Shown here piece by piece: positions 46,493-57,839 of a DNA stretch of 64,000 nucleotides. The notes beneath the pieces were generated by a model. That model saw only the letters and a list, made by a program, of their open reading frames with translations, made no database searches and was not told the DNA's origin. This stretch comes from Leptidea sinapis (Eukaryota; Arthropoda; Insecta; Lepidoptera; Pieridae). Location: contig NC_066288.1 in assembly GCF_905404315.1 (NCBI RefSeq), forward strand, positions 6,968,501 to 7,032,500, in the 5' to 3' direction. A program made the translations under genes and the position numbers. Numbering within the stretch: position 1 is the stretch's first letter; every line of letters starts with the position of its first letter.

Positions 46493-47236
46493 TTATTAAT
46501 AAAAATCTACTTTACTAAGTTATCAACTTTATTTTATTAATAATGATTTTAAAAAAATATATAATAATATTATACAAAGAAACAGCTATTTATATGAATA
46601 ATAAAATCGTACCGTGTGGAGTTGCCACTGCGTACAAAATGGGTAAAATATCAAAGATAGTATTGTGGAGCTTATAAAAAATATTTATGTACGTACAGCG
46701 ATCTTTCCAAGCATAAGCTGCTGCTTACAACCGACACAGTGTCCACTCACAACGGCGGCCGAGCGCGGACCACAGAACACTTTTAGGTACTCTAACGAGG
46801 CGCGTACTGGCGTATTTTTCGATAGATCTTTCTATGCGTCCAGAGTGTCAAAATAATAATCTTACGCTACAGACGTTTTTCCCGGTTAGGATACCCCTCC
46901 GCATCGTCCCATAAGGAACTTCGTTCCAAAAATATGTGCATCTCTGCTCACTTGAGTCCGCGGCAGCACCAACACTCTCCTCAGTGTCAAACAGATAGGT
47001 GGGGTTGCACCCTTTTACGAAAATGGATGTGGCTTCATATCATATAAAATAATTCTCATTTACCTACTAACATTAGTTTTAAAGTGCAACATTACATTAA
47101 CAGAGATATGGATCTGGTCCGAAATAAATGTATTAAAATGAGTAATAATTGATTATTTCATATTTATTTGATTAGTTCATTGTCAGTGCATTTATGAAAA
47201 TTTAATATACGTTCACAAAAATCGTCCTTTTTTGCT

Positions 47237-47637
47237 CTTAATGGCGATTTTCATTATTATAACACTAGAAATAAGGGATTGCTTGTAACGAATTCTAGCA
47301 GGCTTCATAAGATACATAATAGTTTTAAGGGTAAATGTATACACTTTTATAATAAAGTCCCAGCCACTGTTCAGGCATTATCTGTAAATAAATATAGAGG
47401 TTTTATAAAAATGGCTCTGTGGTCATCCAACTTCTCCACAGCTGAATATCTAACTGATCGAAAAGCCTTCCCAGGCTTAGCTTAGGGTTATATTGGCTTT
47501 CTAGATTATGATTATTTTATAGCAATATCAATAACTGTACAATATTGTATATTTTATTAAAAAGAGCTCAAAAAAGAATTCGAAGGTAATCAATTTTGAG
47601 AAAATAAATGCATTTATGCCTTTCGATGTATTTGATA
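47237..47637 (+). pseudogene. LINE RT C-terminal end and 3' UTR, unit B
   Basis: Duplicate of 31190-31590 with the ORF identical by eye. Confidence 0.7.
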
Positions 47638-47914
47638 ACATGAAGTTGTTTTTTTAAGGGAACAACAATGCTGATATAAAAACAACATTAACCGAATCCG
47701 GCCCTGTGTTGCTCGCGGGTGAACACGGCTAGTTAATTAGAAACCAATCACAATCAGTCATCTTGTCCGATCGGAACACAATTGAGACCGAATTACGTCA
47801 GACCTAATGGACTCGTGACAATTCTAATTAGCAATTTGCGAACATTTTTGGAATTTTTCATACATTACATAAACAAAACAGTACAACGCGAATGTTTGAT
47901 TAATATTAATTTTT

Positions 47915-48218
47915 ACCAGTGGGTGGCTCCTTTGCACAGGAAGCCGGATAGAGTATGGGTACCACAACGGTGCCTATTTCTGCCATGAAGCATTAATGTG
48001 TAAACATTACTGTTTTTTGGTCTGAAGGGCGCCGTAGCTAGTGAGATTACTGAGCAAATGAGATTTAACATCTTATGTCTCAAGGTGACGAGCGCAAATG
48101 TAGTGCCGCTCAGAATTTTTGAGTTTTTCAAGAATCCTGAGCGGCACTGAATTGTAATGGTATTAATTACCATCAGCTGAACATCCTGTTCGTCTCGTCC
48201 CTTATTTTCATAAAAAAA
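47915..48218 (+). mobile_element. SINE-like element, copy 6 in unit B
   Basis: Duplicate of 31868-32171 with one substitution noted (GTGAGATTAC, against GTGAAATTAC). Confidence 0.83.
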
Positions 48219-48805
48219 TGTTTTTAGTAAGCAAAACAAGACAATGGTAGGTATGACTATTTTTGTGAATGAAGATATTTGTCAGAATGTAAACATTAAA
48301 GACTTTAAAAGCTATCTAAAAGATTAGATGATCTATAGATTTAAAAGTTGCGATTTTGTAAATTGGTGCTTATGTGTCACCGAAAGATGTATATTTCGAA
48401 CTTTGTGAAAATAAGATGTTTTTTCCTGTCGTGCAGTTCTATGACTAACAGTAGGTATATTTTACCACTGTGACAATAGAGTAAAACGACTATAAACCAA
48501 CCTTGAGAATTGCGTTCAGTTCCTCATCACAATGGAATCTAGAACTATGAGAAATTCTAAATCGGTTCATAAAAATGATGGGTAGGTACTGAGATAGAAA
48601 AAAAATCATAAATATAAAATGAAAACGCTTCGCTTTTTTAAGTCGTTATTTTTTATTGAAATTAAAACTTCATTAGCGTTGAGCACTTTTCGTGGGGTAG
48701 GTAGAAAATGTTAATCTCGCGTCAAGACACATGACCTGACCGAAAATTCGTAAGACGTTGAAATTATGGATGAAAGTTGATTCTTCTGAGAGATAAACAT
48801 TTTAA

Positions 48806-49155
48806 TCTATACTAATATTATAAATCTGCAGTGTTTGTTTGTTTGTTTGAACGCGCTAATCTCTGGTACTACTGGTCCGATTTGAATGATTCTTTCAGTG
48901 TTGGGTAGTCCATTTATCGAGGAAGGCTATAGGCTTTTTGTTTTTTTTTTTTCAAAATTAGGGATCCGTAATAAAATTGCTATTTTGTAACACAAGGTGT
49001 TAAATCGAAAACCTATTTTTGCGTGCGCTGCAAAAACTATTGACAATAGAACAAAATGATGTACAGGCTATAATATAGGCAATATTTTATTACTTATAAA
49101 ACTATCGCGTGAATTATACTTTATATGGCAAAACAACGTTTGCCGGGTCAGCTAG
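48806..49155 (+). mobile_element. short Helitron, unit B
   Basis: Duplicate of 32759-33108. Confidence 0.85.
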
Positions 49156-49226
49156 TGTAAAATAATTGTAATAGTTCTCAAGTGTTAAATTTTTAAGTAA
49201 TATAAATTGTCATTTTGGTGTACGAG

Positions 49227-49363
49227 AGATTTGTGTACGATAAGTAAAGCAATTCGTGCGAAAGTATACCCTAACCATTCCAAAATATTAAAAAATGCAC
49301 AACGTTAATGTTCAAGTTTTCACTTCTGCCGGCACTCCCGGAGTGTAACCCCTTTTTTTATTT
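49227..49363 (+). repeat. shared CTTCTGCCGG repeat, unit B
   Basis: Duplicate of 33180-33316 with one substitution (ACGTTAATG, against ACGCTAATG). Confidence 0.6.
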
Positions 49364-51121
49364 GTATATCACGAAAAATAAACATCTCAGATGATAAAGT
49401 TCACTGATGATGCAATAGTTATATTTGTGTGTATGTGTCTACAGTCACCGCGTCTTCATTTAAAACATAAATAAATTAACAATTGCAATTAGGCTGAACA
49501 CAAGCAAGACGGGAATTTTTAATAAGCTTTTTAAGTGCTTTCGTTGATTCCATTTCTGTTTGCATTAGAATTCATAGTTTGTCTGATATATTTAACATCT
49601 AACGCAAACTATAGATTTTTGGGGATTTTTTTTGTAAAGCAATAGTGGTAGGTATTTATATAAATTGTTTTAAAATAATTCGACCTACTCTTAGCTAGTG
49701 AAATTATTAAAATCATTTAAGACAATTCAAAGCCATTTACTTTCAGGTCCCTACGTATGTCTCGCACAATTTTTTTAAATAACAAATAATGGTAAATAAA
49801 ATTATTTAATTATAATATCTCGGAGATTTATTTGGATTTTAAATCGAGCGTTACGGTGTTGGTATCCACCATGTTGTTTTAAGTCGATCAGTGCGCACAA
49901 CCGGCGCTAGCTTGAAGACGACTGCGACTTCTCAATGAGCGCTCTACTGATGGATAATAATAACTAACTTCAATCACGTCACCGACAGTGACGTACACAG
50001 TGACAACTTCAAACACACTTTGAAAGATGACGTTCGCCATCAGTTCAGCCCAATACACAGAGTAGAAAATAATCATACAGGCCATATTACTTTTATATTC
50101 TAATTCTCCGACAAGTATATACTTATAGCTTATACTAGCAAGAAAATAGAATTTGCTAATAAAGTTTGCTATAAAGTCCTGTGGCTTTTTTATTATTATT
50201 AAAATTTGCTTTTTTAATTAAATAAAATAAAATGATTCTAATATATATATATATAATCATACGATAAATAATATTGTAATATATCGTATGTGATATAAAT
50301 CAATTAAATTATAAATAATGTCATGGATTTGAAAGAAAGCGATGTACCATCGACAAAATTGATGCACGACCCACTTTGCTAATAATTCATTTAAAATCAT
50401 AAAACAGTTAGGTTTATATTTGCACAAAAAAAGATTGTATGACTATTCGTGGATTGTCAGTGTCTAATAAAATGAAAACAGTTTCTTAATAAATGTATGT
50501 TCAAACTAATTTCAACCTACTTGGTTATTATACTGTAGAAAATTGACATTAAGATGGGTCACGATTTAATTTTTATAATATTACATTGACATTTGTGGTG
50601 TTTTGTACATGATCAGTAACATGAAAATATAAAAGTTTAAGCAAAAAATCGACTTTTAAACTATAAAATAAAGAAAATACTTAAAAAAATTACTAGATCT
50701 TTTTAACATATAATAAGATAACAAATAAAAAAGCAATAAACTACACTAATGAAAATTTAGCACTTTCTTCAATAAGTGCTTATATATTAAATATTCTACA
50801 TTAATACTTTAATTCAGTCCGTAGATTACGCAGATCTGTGAATAAACGATTTCTTTACATTTTTTATAGTCGGTTCGGAACAAAATTAAATCTACGCGCT
50901 AGAAATGCGCCTAGTCTGTAGTTCACCTAAGCGCAACACATCCAAGAGACTATCAATGACACGATAAAATAAATCATAATAAACACTATTTACACTTAAA
51001 TTACTCGCATTATCATAGAACATGCTCTTTTGAAGAACCCGATGTTCAAGTCAGTAATGACGTCATCAATCAATCATTTTAACTGCTTAATATAATACAT
51101 CAGGTAAACGTGTTGCTCGTC
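49364..51121. other. AT-rich stretch, unit B counterpart of 33.3-35.1 kb
   Basis: No gene. It is nearly identical to unit A. Confidence 0.5.
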
Positions 51122-51557
51122 TTTTTTAAAGCAATACGGGACGAGACTTTCAACTGGTAGTAATTGATACGCCCTGCCCATTACAATGCAGTGCCGTTCA
51201 GGATTCTTGAACCCAAAAACTCTGAGTGGCACTACAATTGCGCTCGTCACCCTGAGACAAGATGTTAAGTCTTATTTGCCCGGGACGGGCTCCGAGACAT
51301 GCAGGGTGTTCAGCTGATGGTAACTGATACTCCCTGCACATTACAATGCAATGGCGCTTAGGATTCTCTCCCAAAAATTCTGAACGGCACTGCGCTCGTC
51401 ACTTTGAGACATAAGATGTTAAGTCTCATTTGCCCAGTAATTTCACTGGCAATTGCGCCCTTCAGATCGAAACACAGTAATGCTTACACATTACTGTTTC
51501 ACGGCAGAAATAGGCGCCGTTTTGGTACCCATAATCTAACCAGCATTATGTGCAAAG
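51122..51557 (-). mobile_element. SINE-like recombinant dimer, unit B
   Basis: Duplicate of 35075-35510. Confidence 0.7.
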
Positions 51558-52200
51558 TCCATCGTGAATGAAGTGCAATAAAGATCATCAATATTTCTGA
51601 TAGAAATTCCATCGAAAGAATTGCTCTCTGAAGAAGAAGAAGAGTTGCCGAGCAAACTATTGTGATTATATTTGTTTAGCGTTACATTAATTTGGATCTA
51701 TCCTTTCAAACATCATTATTACGCCCTGAACCCAACACACAATTTGAACCAAACATTCCTCTCCTTGAACTTTATTTATAAATGGTTCTTCCTTGCACTC
51801 GTAAGTCCTAAAAAATTTATGACAAACTAAAATACCAACATGAAATATGCAAAATATACTAAGAATATGACGATATAAGATAAAAACAGGACATGAATAT
51901 TAGTTTAGTGTACGTGACACGCGTCTTATAAGTTCTTGCGATTTGTATGATACTTTGTGTTAGTGTGCGTGAATTGCTCAAAATAGAGGTTAGTTCTAAA
52001 GTCTATTTTTTTTCGACATTTTCACAGCTGTCATAGTCTATCTAGCCATAAACATAAAGTTTACGGTACTAAATAGATACTTATTATAATATAATATATA
52101 ATATTTAAAGACTTTATAATCAAAACAAATATAAAAAAAAATGTGGGTAGGTTAATGTCAACAATAACTGTGGTGGTGATACCAAAATTATTATGTAATA

Positions 52201-52582
52201 CTAGCTGACCCAGCAAACGTTGTATTGCCATATAAAGTAATTAAAAAAGACCTCTTTCTCAGACCTACCAGATATATCGTACTACAATTGTTGTATTCGA
52301 TTGCCATCTTGCAACCCTATAGTGGATTAATTGTGGATGGAACAGAATAATATTAAAATCGGGGTACAAAAATAGTTATAAGTCGTAGAATGGCGGAAAT
52401 TTCTATGTATTGTTCAATGCTGAATCATAATAAAAAAAATGTTAAAAGAAATACATATAGGGGTATTAAAAATAGATGTTGGCCAATTCTCAGACCTATA
52501 TATGCACACAAAATTTCATACAAATCGGTTTAACCGATTCGGAGGAGTTTTGTAATAAAATACGAGAATTTTATATGTTAGA
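52201..52582 (-). mobile_element. short Helitron of a second subfamily, 382 bp
   Basis: On the minus strand it starts TCTAACATATAAAATTCTCG at 52582 and ends GGTCAGCTAG at 52201, with host A at 52200 and T at 52583. The terminal hairpin is weaker than in the 29321 and 32759 copies. It lies just outside the right edge of the tandem duplication. Confidence 0.78.
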
Positions 52583-52905
52583 TTAATATTTATTTTTTAA
52601 TTTATCATGATTTAACTACGTGGTACAATTAATTATTTAATTATAATATATTCTTGACATAAAATAAATTTATCGTAATATCTACGAATTAAATTTATGG
52701 TCTGTAGGTATCATCAACAAGCTGAATCACTTCTTCATAATAACAATTTGTTATCTGTGGAATCGGTTTAATTATTTAATGACCAATAAAACAATTATTA
52801 ATGTTACATATTTACAGCCTGTGTCATAGTTTCTCATTAAATTGGATAATAACATGTGAGAAGTTTGAACTACCCACTCTTTGAAATAAGTATCATTATA
52901 TAAGA
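52583..52905. other. no recognisable feature
   Basis: AT-rich DNA between the Helitron and the fold-back element. Confidence 0.5.
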
Positions 52906-53137
52906 AAATTTATTTGAAATAGGCGTTACTTTGCGGAAATCCATAATTATTCAAATGATTTGAGGTTTCTTTAGTGGTAATTCAGATTTTGGACACGTCC
53001 TGAGGATGCCTCGTGTAGAGGCGAAACACGTGTAGATATGTTTAAAGACAAATATTGGCGGAATTAACACTAAAGAAAACTCAAATCATTTGGATAATTA
53101 TGGATTTCCGCAAAGTAACGCCTACTTCAATAAATTT
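52906..53137 (+). mobile_element. fold-back element with 70-bp inverted arms
   Basis: The left arm 52906-52976 and right arm 53068-53137 are reverse complements with about five mismatches, sharing GGCGTTACTTTGCGGAAATC and AAATGATTTGAG. The 90-base centre holds a hammerhead-like core. No transposase ORF is present, and flanking duplication is not clear. It could be a MITE-like element or one long hairpin formed by an inverted repeat. A transcript would fold into a rod with the core at its tip. Confidence 0.75.
52987..53047 (+). ncRNA. hammerhead-ribozyme-like core (type I layout)
   Basis: CTGAGGA (53000-53006) fits the hammerhead box CUGANGA. It is followed by a 5-bp stem II (53008-53012 with 53018-53022, loop GTGTA) and GAAA at 53023-53026. 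A short stem III (26-29 with 30-33) and the base A 53034 at the cleavage position follow. Stem I pairs 52987-52999 with 53035-53047: 12 of 13 positions, including five wobbles. One odd feature is an extra T (53007) between the first box and stem II. Self-cleavage is inferred from the family, not shown. Confidence 0.5.
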
Positions 53138-53157
53138 GTAAATTGATAAAAAAAAAT

Positions 53158-53285
53158 AACGGGTTGTACTCCGGGAGTGATGGTGGAAGTGAAAATTTGA
53201 ACATTAACGTTGTGCACTTTTGAATATTTTAATAATATAATTTTTAATATTATAATATCGCACGAATTGCTTTATTTATCAGTAT
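53158..53285 (-). repeat. shared CTTCTGCCGG repeat, inverted copy
   Basis: Reverse-complement match to 33190-33316: ACTCCGGGAGTG, AAGTGAAAATTTGAACATTA, TGTGCA and CGCACGAATTGCTTTA appear in order. It lies 20 bases from the fold-back element. Confidence 0.58.
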
Positions 53286-53718
53286 AAAAGTACTAGCTAA
53301 CTAAACTCTCACCATCCTAGCGATGAAGTATATCCGTTGTATTAAAAAAGAATAATTGAAATCGTTTGGTTGATATTGAGTTATTCGTCTATTTGTCCCG
53401 CACTTTCTTAATCAAAACTTAAGACTTTTATAGCTTTCTCGTGGATGCCAGTTTTGGACCAAATTGCAATGGGACCACAGGGGAAGCACCAGCTTTCGAA
53501 CAAAACAAGCATCATCAAGATCAGTTCACTCAATCGGAAGATCTGAGGTAACAAACATAAAAAATACAGTCGAATTGAGAACCTCCTCTTTTTTTGAAGT
53601 CGATTAAAAAATTAATTCAAAATCACAAGCTCCTCCTATTTTTGAAAGCAGTCGAAAAGACCTCCAACCTATACTTAATATTTGTGTATCTTACCTACTG
53701 TTCCTACTAAATGTAGTA
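53286..53718. other. no recognisable feature
   Basis: Moderately AT-rich and unassigned. Confidence 0.45.
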
Positions 53719-53948
53719 TTTTTTTATGAAATAAGAGACGAGACGAGCATGACGTTCAGCTGATAGTAATTGATACGAATTGCCCATAACAATACAGTGC
53801 CATAAGAAATGACATAAGATGTTAAGTCTCATTTGCTTTAATTTCACTTGCTATTGCACACTTCAGACCAAAAAGCAGTAATGCTTGCAAGGCAGAAATA
53901 AGGCGCCGTTGTGGTACCCATAATCAAGCCGGCATCCTGTGCAAAGGA
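53719..53948 (-). mobile_element. SINE-like element, copy 8, hairpin 2 deleted
   Basis: It has the family ends but lacks about 75 bases, from the first arm of hairpin 2 (after CAGTGCC) to the GACATAAG block. The deletion endpoint at a hairpin arm suggests loss of the fold during copying. Confidence 0.75.
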
Positions 53949-54465
53949 TTCTATACCTTCCACTGTAGTCTATTGAAATTCAGATTAATTGACTTAAAAC
54001 TAAAGCTCATTTATTCAAAATGTCAAACACGTCTCAAGGAAGAACGTAGAACAAATAAAAGTCTTCTCAGGTAAGAAGTATAAGAGGCATATAATTAACG
54101 ACAAAGAATTCAGCAGCTCTTTCGTTACTTAAATCATCTAAGCTAAACTTTTAATTGAAAAGATAACTATAAAATAGTTGTCTAACAGTTTATTGATGTA
54201 TTAACACATGGCACGTGCCACGGAATACATATTATTATAAATACTTATTCAATTAAATCACGTATAACGATCTACAACTATTAGTATATTAAATATTAGA
54301 ATTTGCATAACTTAAACGCTAGGCGCCAAAGAACACCTACACAACAAATTACGTAATGAGCTAGCGACTTATTGTTTTCAATTTCATAGAGCTCTGATGT
54401 CGTTAATTTTAACTCCATAGTGCTCAAATCTATTATTATTATTGGCTTTGAAGATGTCGCTTCAT
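53949..54465. other. no recognisable gene
   Basis: AT-rich. The 123-codon minus-strand ORF at 54296-54667 overlaps the next LINE tail in antisense and has no motif of its own. Confidence 0.5.
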
Positions 54466-54702
54466 TGTCTACTACTGCATTTATCACGGGGAGTGTTCCG
54501 AAGAGCTGTTTCACCTGATTCTCCTTGGTGCAGTTTTCAAGCAGAATTCTTCCACGTACAACCAGTCTGTGGAATGAGCTTCCTTGTGCGGTATTACTAG
54601 AGAGTTGTTTTACTGGTGTTGCAAGAGAGTTTGGCCGGCGGGGATCACTTAATATCTGGTGACACATACGGTTTGTCCTCCTCTGCCATAAAAAAATAAA
54701 AA
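54466..54702 (+). mobile_element. family A LINE 3' end, internally deleted
   Basis: It starts TGCATTTATCACGGGGAGTG, then skips about 75 bases to CAGTTTTCAAGCAG. It continues into the TTCCACGTACAACCAGTCTG block and the 3' end CTCCTCTGCCATAAAAAA. It encodes a broken form of the FLPRTTKLWNELP C-terminus. Confidence 0.75.
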
Positions 54703-55382
54703 CTGATATAAGATAATGACGTGTATGTAAAAATGTGACGTTTATGGAATGACGGATACTAGGTAACTATAAGTCCATTGATGAAGAGGAATAAAGGCTG
54801 AACAGACACAATGGTCGGTTTGCCTTACACAAGCTTAAATAAAACTCCAATAATCTTTATTTAAATCGAAAAAAAAACTTATTTAATTTACTGAAACGTG
54901 CTGCATACCGCATATTCGGTAAAAGTGGAGCCCCTATAGATAGAGATAGCTTTAAGGGAAATGACAAATACGGGGCGGATAAGCAAGATGCTTGCAAAAT
55001 CACGTAACATAAGTAAATCTGTTCTGGCAAGTTTCTAATTTTTATCTTTAATTGATACACACCAATGTGTAAATAAAATAATTTTTAATTAAAACTTCAT
55101 AAAGATATGTGTCAATTTGATTGCAGGTAACACTTATTTTGTTTTCACTTTTTTTATAAATTATTTTTTTAATTAAATTAGCCAGAAAAGTGGAAGAAGA
55201 CATAATAACACGGGCTAGAGTATGAAATTGCTGTTTTATTGTAATAGGTACTTCGGATTGACATAGAAACTTCATGGATTGAGATTTTTGAGTTTAACTT
55301 TCTTCACATACCTATGTAGTTCTTCTTTTAAATAATGAAACATTCGATAATCGACTTTCAGTTGTATTCTTTTCTTCAGCTT
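54703..55382. other. no recognisable feature
   Basis: AT-rich. The ORFs of 67 and 75 codons on the minus strand have no motif. Confidence 0.5.
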
Positions 55383-55697
55383 AGACAAGATTCCACCTTC
55401 GCACGACACGCCACAAGGAGGATATCATCCCCACCATCTGGATGTGTGGCGGTCCTCCACAGTGCGGTTTTCAAGGAGCTTTCTTCCACGTACTACAAAG
55501 CTGTGGAATGAGCTTCCTTGTGCGGTGTTTCCGGGACGATACGACATGGGTTCCTTCAAAAAAAGCGCGTACACCTTCCTTAAAGGCCGGCAACGCTCTT
55601 GTGACTCCTCTGGTGTTGCAAGAGAATGTGGGCGGCGGTGATCACTTAACACCAGGTGACCCGTACGCTCGTTTGTCCACCTATTCCATAAAAAAAA
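55383..55697 (+). mobile_element. family A LINE, 5'-truncated 3' end
   Basis: A plus-strand frame (55444-55641) reads RFSRSFLPRTTKLWNELPCA, then VFPGRYDMGSFKKSAYTFLK and GRQR, the RT C-terminus. The 3' UTR ends in TATTCCATAAAAAAAA. It starts abruptly at TTCCACCTTCGCACGACACG. The A-rich tail runs directly into the mariner start codon at 55698. Confidence 0.83.
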
Positions 55698-56170
55698 ATG
55701 GATAATTTGAAAATTCGAGTGATTTTTGAATACGCGTTCCGACGCGGAACTAACGCGGCAAAAAGAGCTTGCAATATCCATGTTGCGTTTTGGAGAGGGG
55801 ACTAATGAACACACCCTGCGAATTATGTTTAAACGCTTTCGTGATGGACACTTTGATTTGAAGCACGAGCCACGTGGAAAACCCACACAGGTGAATAACA
55901 ATGAATTGAAAGAATAGGTGGAAGCCGATCCGAGCCAAACTCCCCAGGAATTAGCGGTATGGTTTAACTTTATCTTACCAACAATATTGACTCATTTGCG
56001 TCAAATCATTAAAATAAAAATATAGTAAAAATGAGTGCCTCATGCTTTGACTGATCTGCAGAAAGAAATGCGCGTGTTGAAACTTGTGTTGCCTAGATGA
56101 ATCAACCCCAGCTCAAACTTCGCAACAGTGTCCTAAAGAAAAGCTTACCATTAAAAAGGTAATCCAGCTG
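55698..56170 (+). pseudogene. mariner transposase remnant (Tc1/mariner superfamily)
   Basis: From ATG 55698, frames read MDNLKIRVIFEYAFRRGTNA, then (shifted) FGEGTNEHTLRIMFKRFRDG with HFDLKHEPRGKP. Further on come VEADPSQTPQELAVWFN, HALTDLQKEMRV and CPKEKLTIKKV. These are the N-terminal helix-turn-helix and linker of mariner transposase. The catalytic D,D34D region is missing, there are several stops and frameshifts, and a piece is deleted near 56095. No inverted terminal repeats are seen. It is inactive. Confidence 0.82.
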
Positions 56171-56350
56171 GCTTGGACTTAAAAACACATGATAAACATT
56201 TAATTGTGAAAATTGATAACTGAAGATTATATTATTTATAACGTACTTAGATGTAACATCTCTAACATAATTAAAAAAAATCATTTTGAAAATTACTCCT
56301 TATCATTCTGAATAAGTCCAACAAACGCTATTATTATAATGTACGCATGC
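56168..56350 (+). repeat. diverged repeat, copy 1 (partner at 57840)
   Basis: CTGGCTTGGACTTAAAAACACA and, further on, TCATTCTGAATAAG and TATTATTATAATG recur in order at 57840-57925 and 58330-58400. It could be the mariner 3' part or an element next to it. Class unknown. Confidence 0.55.
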
Positions 56351-56594
56351 TAGCCTAGAAAGCATTGCTAATTCGCACTCTGTCTTCTTCTATTGACCTA
56401 AGTCAGAAGAAGAAAAAACACTCCTTAGCTGCTGTTTAAAGTTAGCGGACCATTATGAATAAGGGGGTAATACTCTATTTTAGAGTACGGTTGGTATCCG
56501 TACCATCAGTACTATAAACTTTCTGGCATGCGTTATAAGGGGGTTAATCTCTAATATATCGGGTATACTAATATAAGACTTATCTAATAGAGTC
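56351..56594. other. no recognisable feature
   Basis: Short unassigned stretch. Confidence 0.45.
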
Positions 56595-56908
56595 ATCATC
56601 ATCGTCATTTTAGCCGGCAGACGTCCACTTGTGGACAAAGGCCTCCCCCAAAGATCTCCACGACAATAGGTCCTGCGCTGCCCTCATCCAACCTATTCCA
56701 GTGATCTTGACCAGATCGTCGGTCCATCTTGTGGGGGGCTTGGTGCCTACCAACACTACGTGTTCACGTACATGGTAGCCTTTTGAGGACTTCTCTGCTC
56801 CAGTTTCGCAACCATCTGGGCTATGTTGGTAACTTTGTACTATGGATCTCCTCATTTCTGATTCAATCTCGCAGGGAAACTACGAGCATAAGCCTCTCCA
56901 TCACCCCC
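56595..56908 (-). mobile_element. RTE-type LINE, 3' end
   Basis: Minus-strand frames give the end PPTRWTDDLVKITGIGWMRA, then AQDLLSWRSLGEAFVHKWT and stop, preceded by a degraded RDRI.NEEIR block near 56865. The 3' end has an ATCATCATCGTC stretch (56593-56604). It resembles the 9184, 60445 and 63720 copies. Confidence 0.78.
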
Positions 56909-56989
56909 TAAGCGACAATGAATAATAATAATAATAGCCTTTAATAACAATCTTTACATAGTTTTCGATCTACATTTAGTTTGCAGTAG

Positions 56990-57585
56990 ACATCGGCACA
57001 GATTGTTTTGCTTTCGCATAGGCCTCCCCCAGGCTCTTCCACTGTTCTCCGTCATGACATGATCTGCTCCACGTCACACCAGCGGCATCTTTTAAATCGT
57101 CGCTCCATCTACGACTCGGTCTCCCTCTCTGTCTTTTTCCTTCTCTAGGATACCATTCTGTTACTATTTTGGCCCATTTTTCTTGTTTGTCTCGTATTGG
57201 GTGTCCTGCCCATTGCCATTTGAGTTTACTAATAGTTTGTGATACACCTGCAATGTTTGTCCTTTTTCTTATTTCTGTTATGTTGCCATGTTTTTAGTTT
57301 GTTGAGATTATCGTTGGTTGCCCATGTTTGACATCCATACGTCATGGCTGGGAGTATGCAGGTGTTGTAAAAAAATACTTTTGAGTTTTAGTGGTATTGA
57401 CGGGTTTTTCATAATCTCCTTTAGGGACCAGTAACGTTTCCATGCTATATTTATTCTGTTATGTATTTCCTTTGAGGTAGTATTCGTAGGGGAGATTATC
57501 TGGCCGAGGTAAGTATATTCGTCGACGTAGTCTATTGTTACGCTGTTTACTTCAATCGGTGATCTTAAACTATTCGTCATCAGCT
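56990..57585 (-). pseudogene. RTE-type LINE, RT thumb and C-terminus, second subfamily
   Basis: The 90-codon ORF (57580-57308) reads VDEYTYLGQIISPTNTTSKE, then IHNRINIAWKRYWSLKEIM, the RTE block after the palm. Frames downstream to 57000 give a decayed C-terminus different in wording from the 56595 copy, so it is another subfamily. It has several frameshifts and no palm. Confidence 0.75.
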
Positions 57586-57839
57586 ACAATGAATATCTAC
57601 GCTAAAATAGGTAGGTCAGTTTTACATATACCTACTTACAAATTTTTTGGTAGCCACTTATACTTCCTTTCTATTTTCTAAACTAAATATTTGGAAAAAC
57701 TTTTTTTGTCTCTATACTACTCTTAATTTATTCCTTCTGAAATCAGACATAGCCTGTACTTTAAATCTTCCATAAAAAGCTGGCAAGCCCAACAGATAAC
57801 ATATTTTATCCCTTTTTTGCATACTTGCTTTTGTATACA
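57586..57839. other. no recognisable feature
   Basis: AT-rich and unassigned. Confidence 0.45.

Larger units (their letters stand above)
36070..52118 (+). repeat. tandem duplication, unit B (about 16.0 kb)
   Basis: A direct repeat of unit A starting inside the RT of the nested LINE and ending at ACTTTATA before ATCAAAAC. At the 36070-36071 junction only TA is shared by both parental sequences. Relative to A it has the 438-bp deletion near 44570, a roughly 30-bp deletion near 40500, about 36 extra bases near 42240 and an 11-base inversion near 42206. Features unchanged from A are listed briefly below. Confidence 0.93.
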
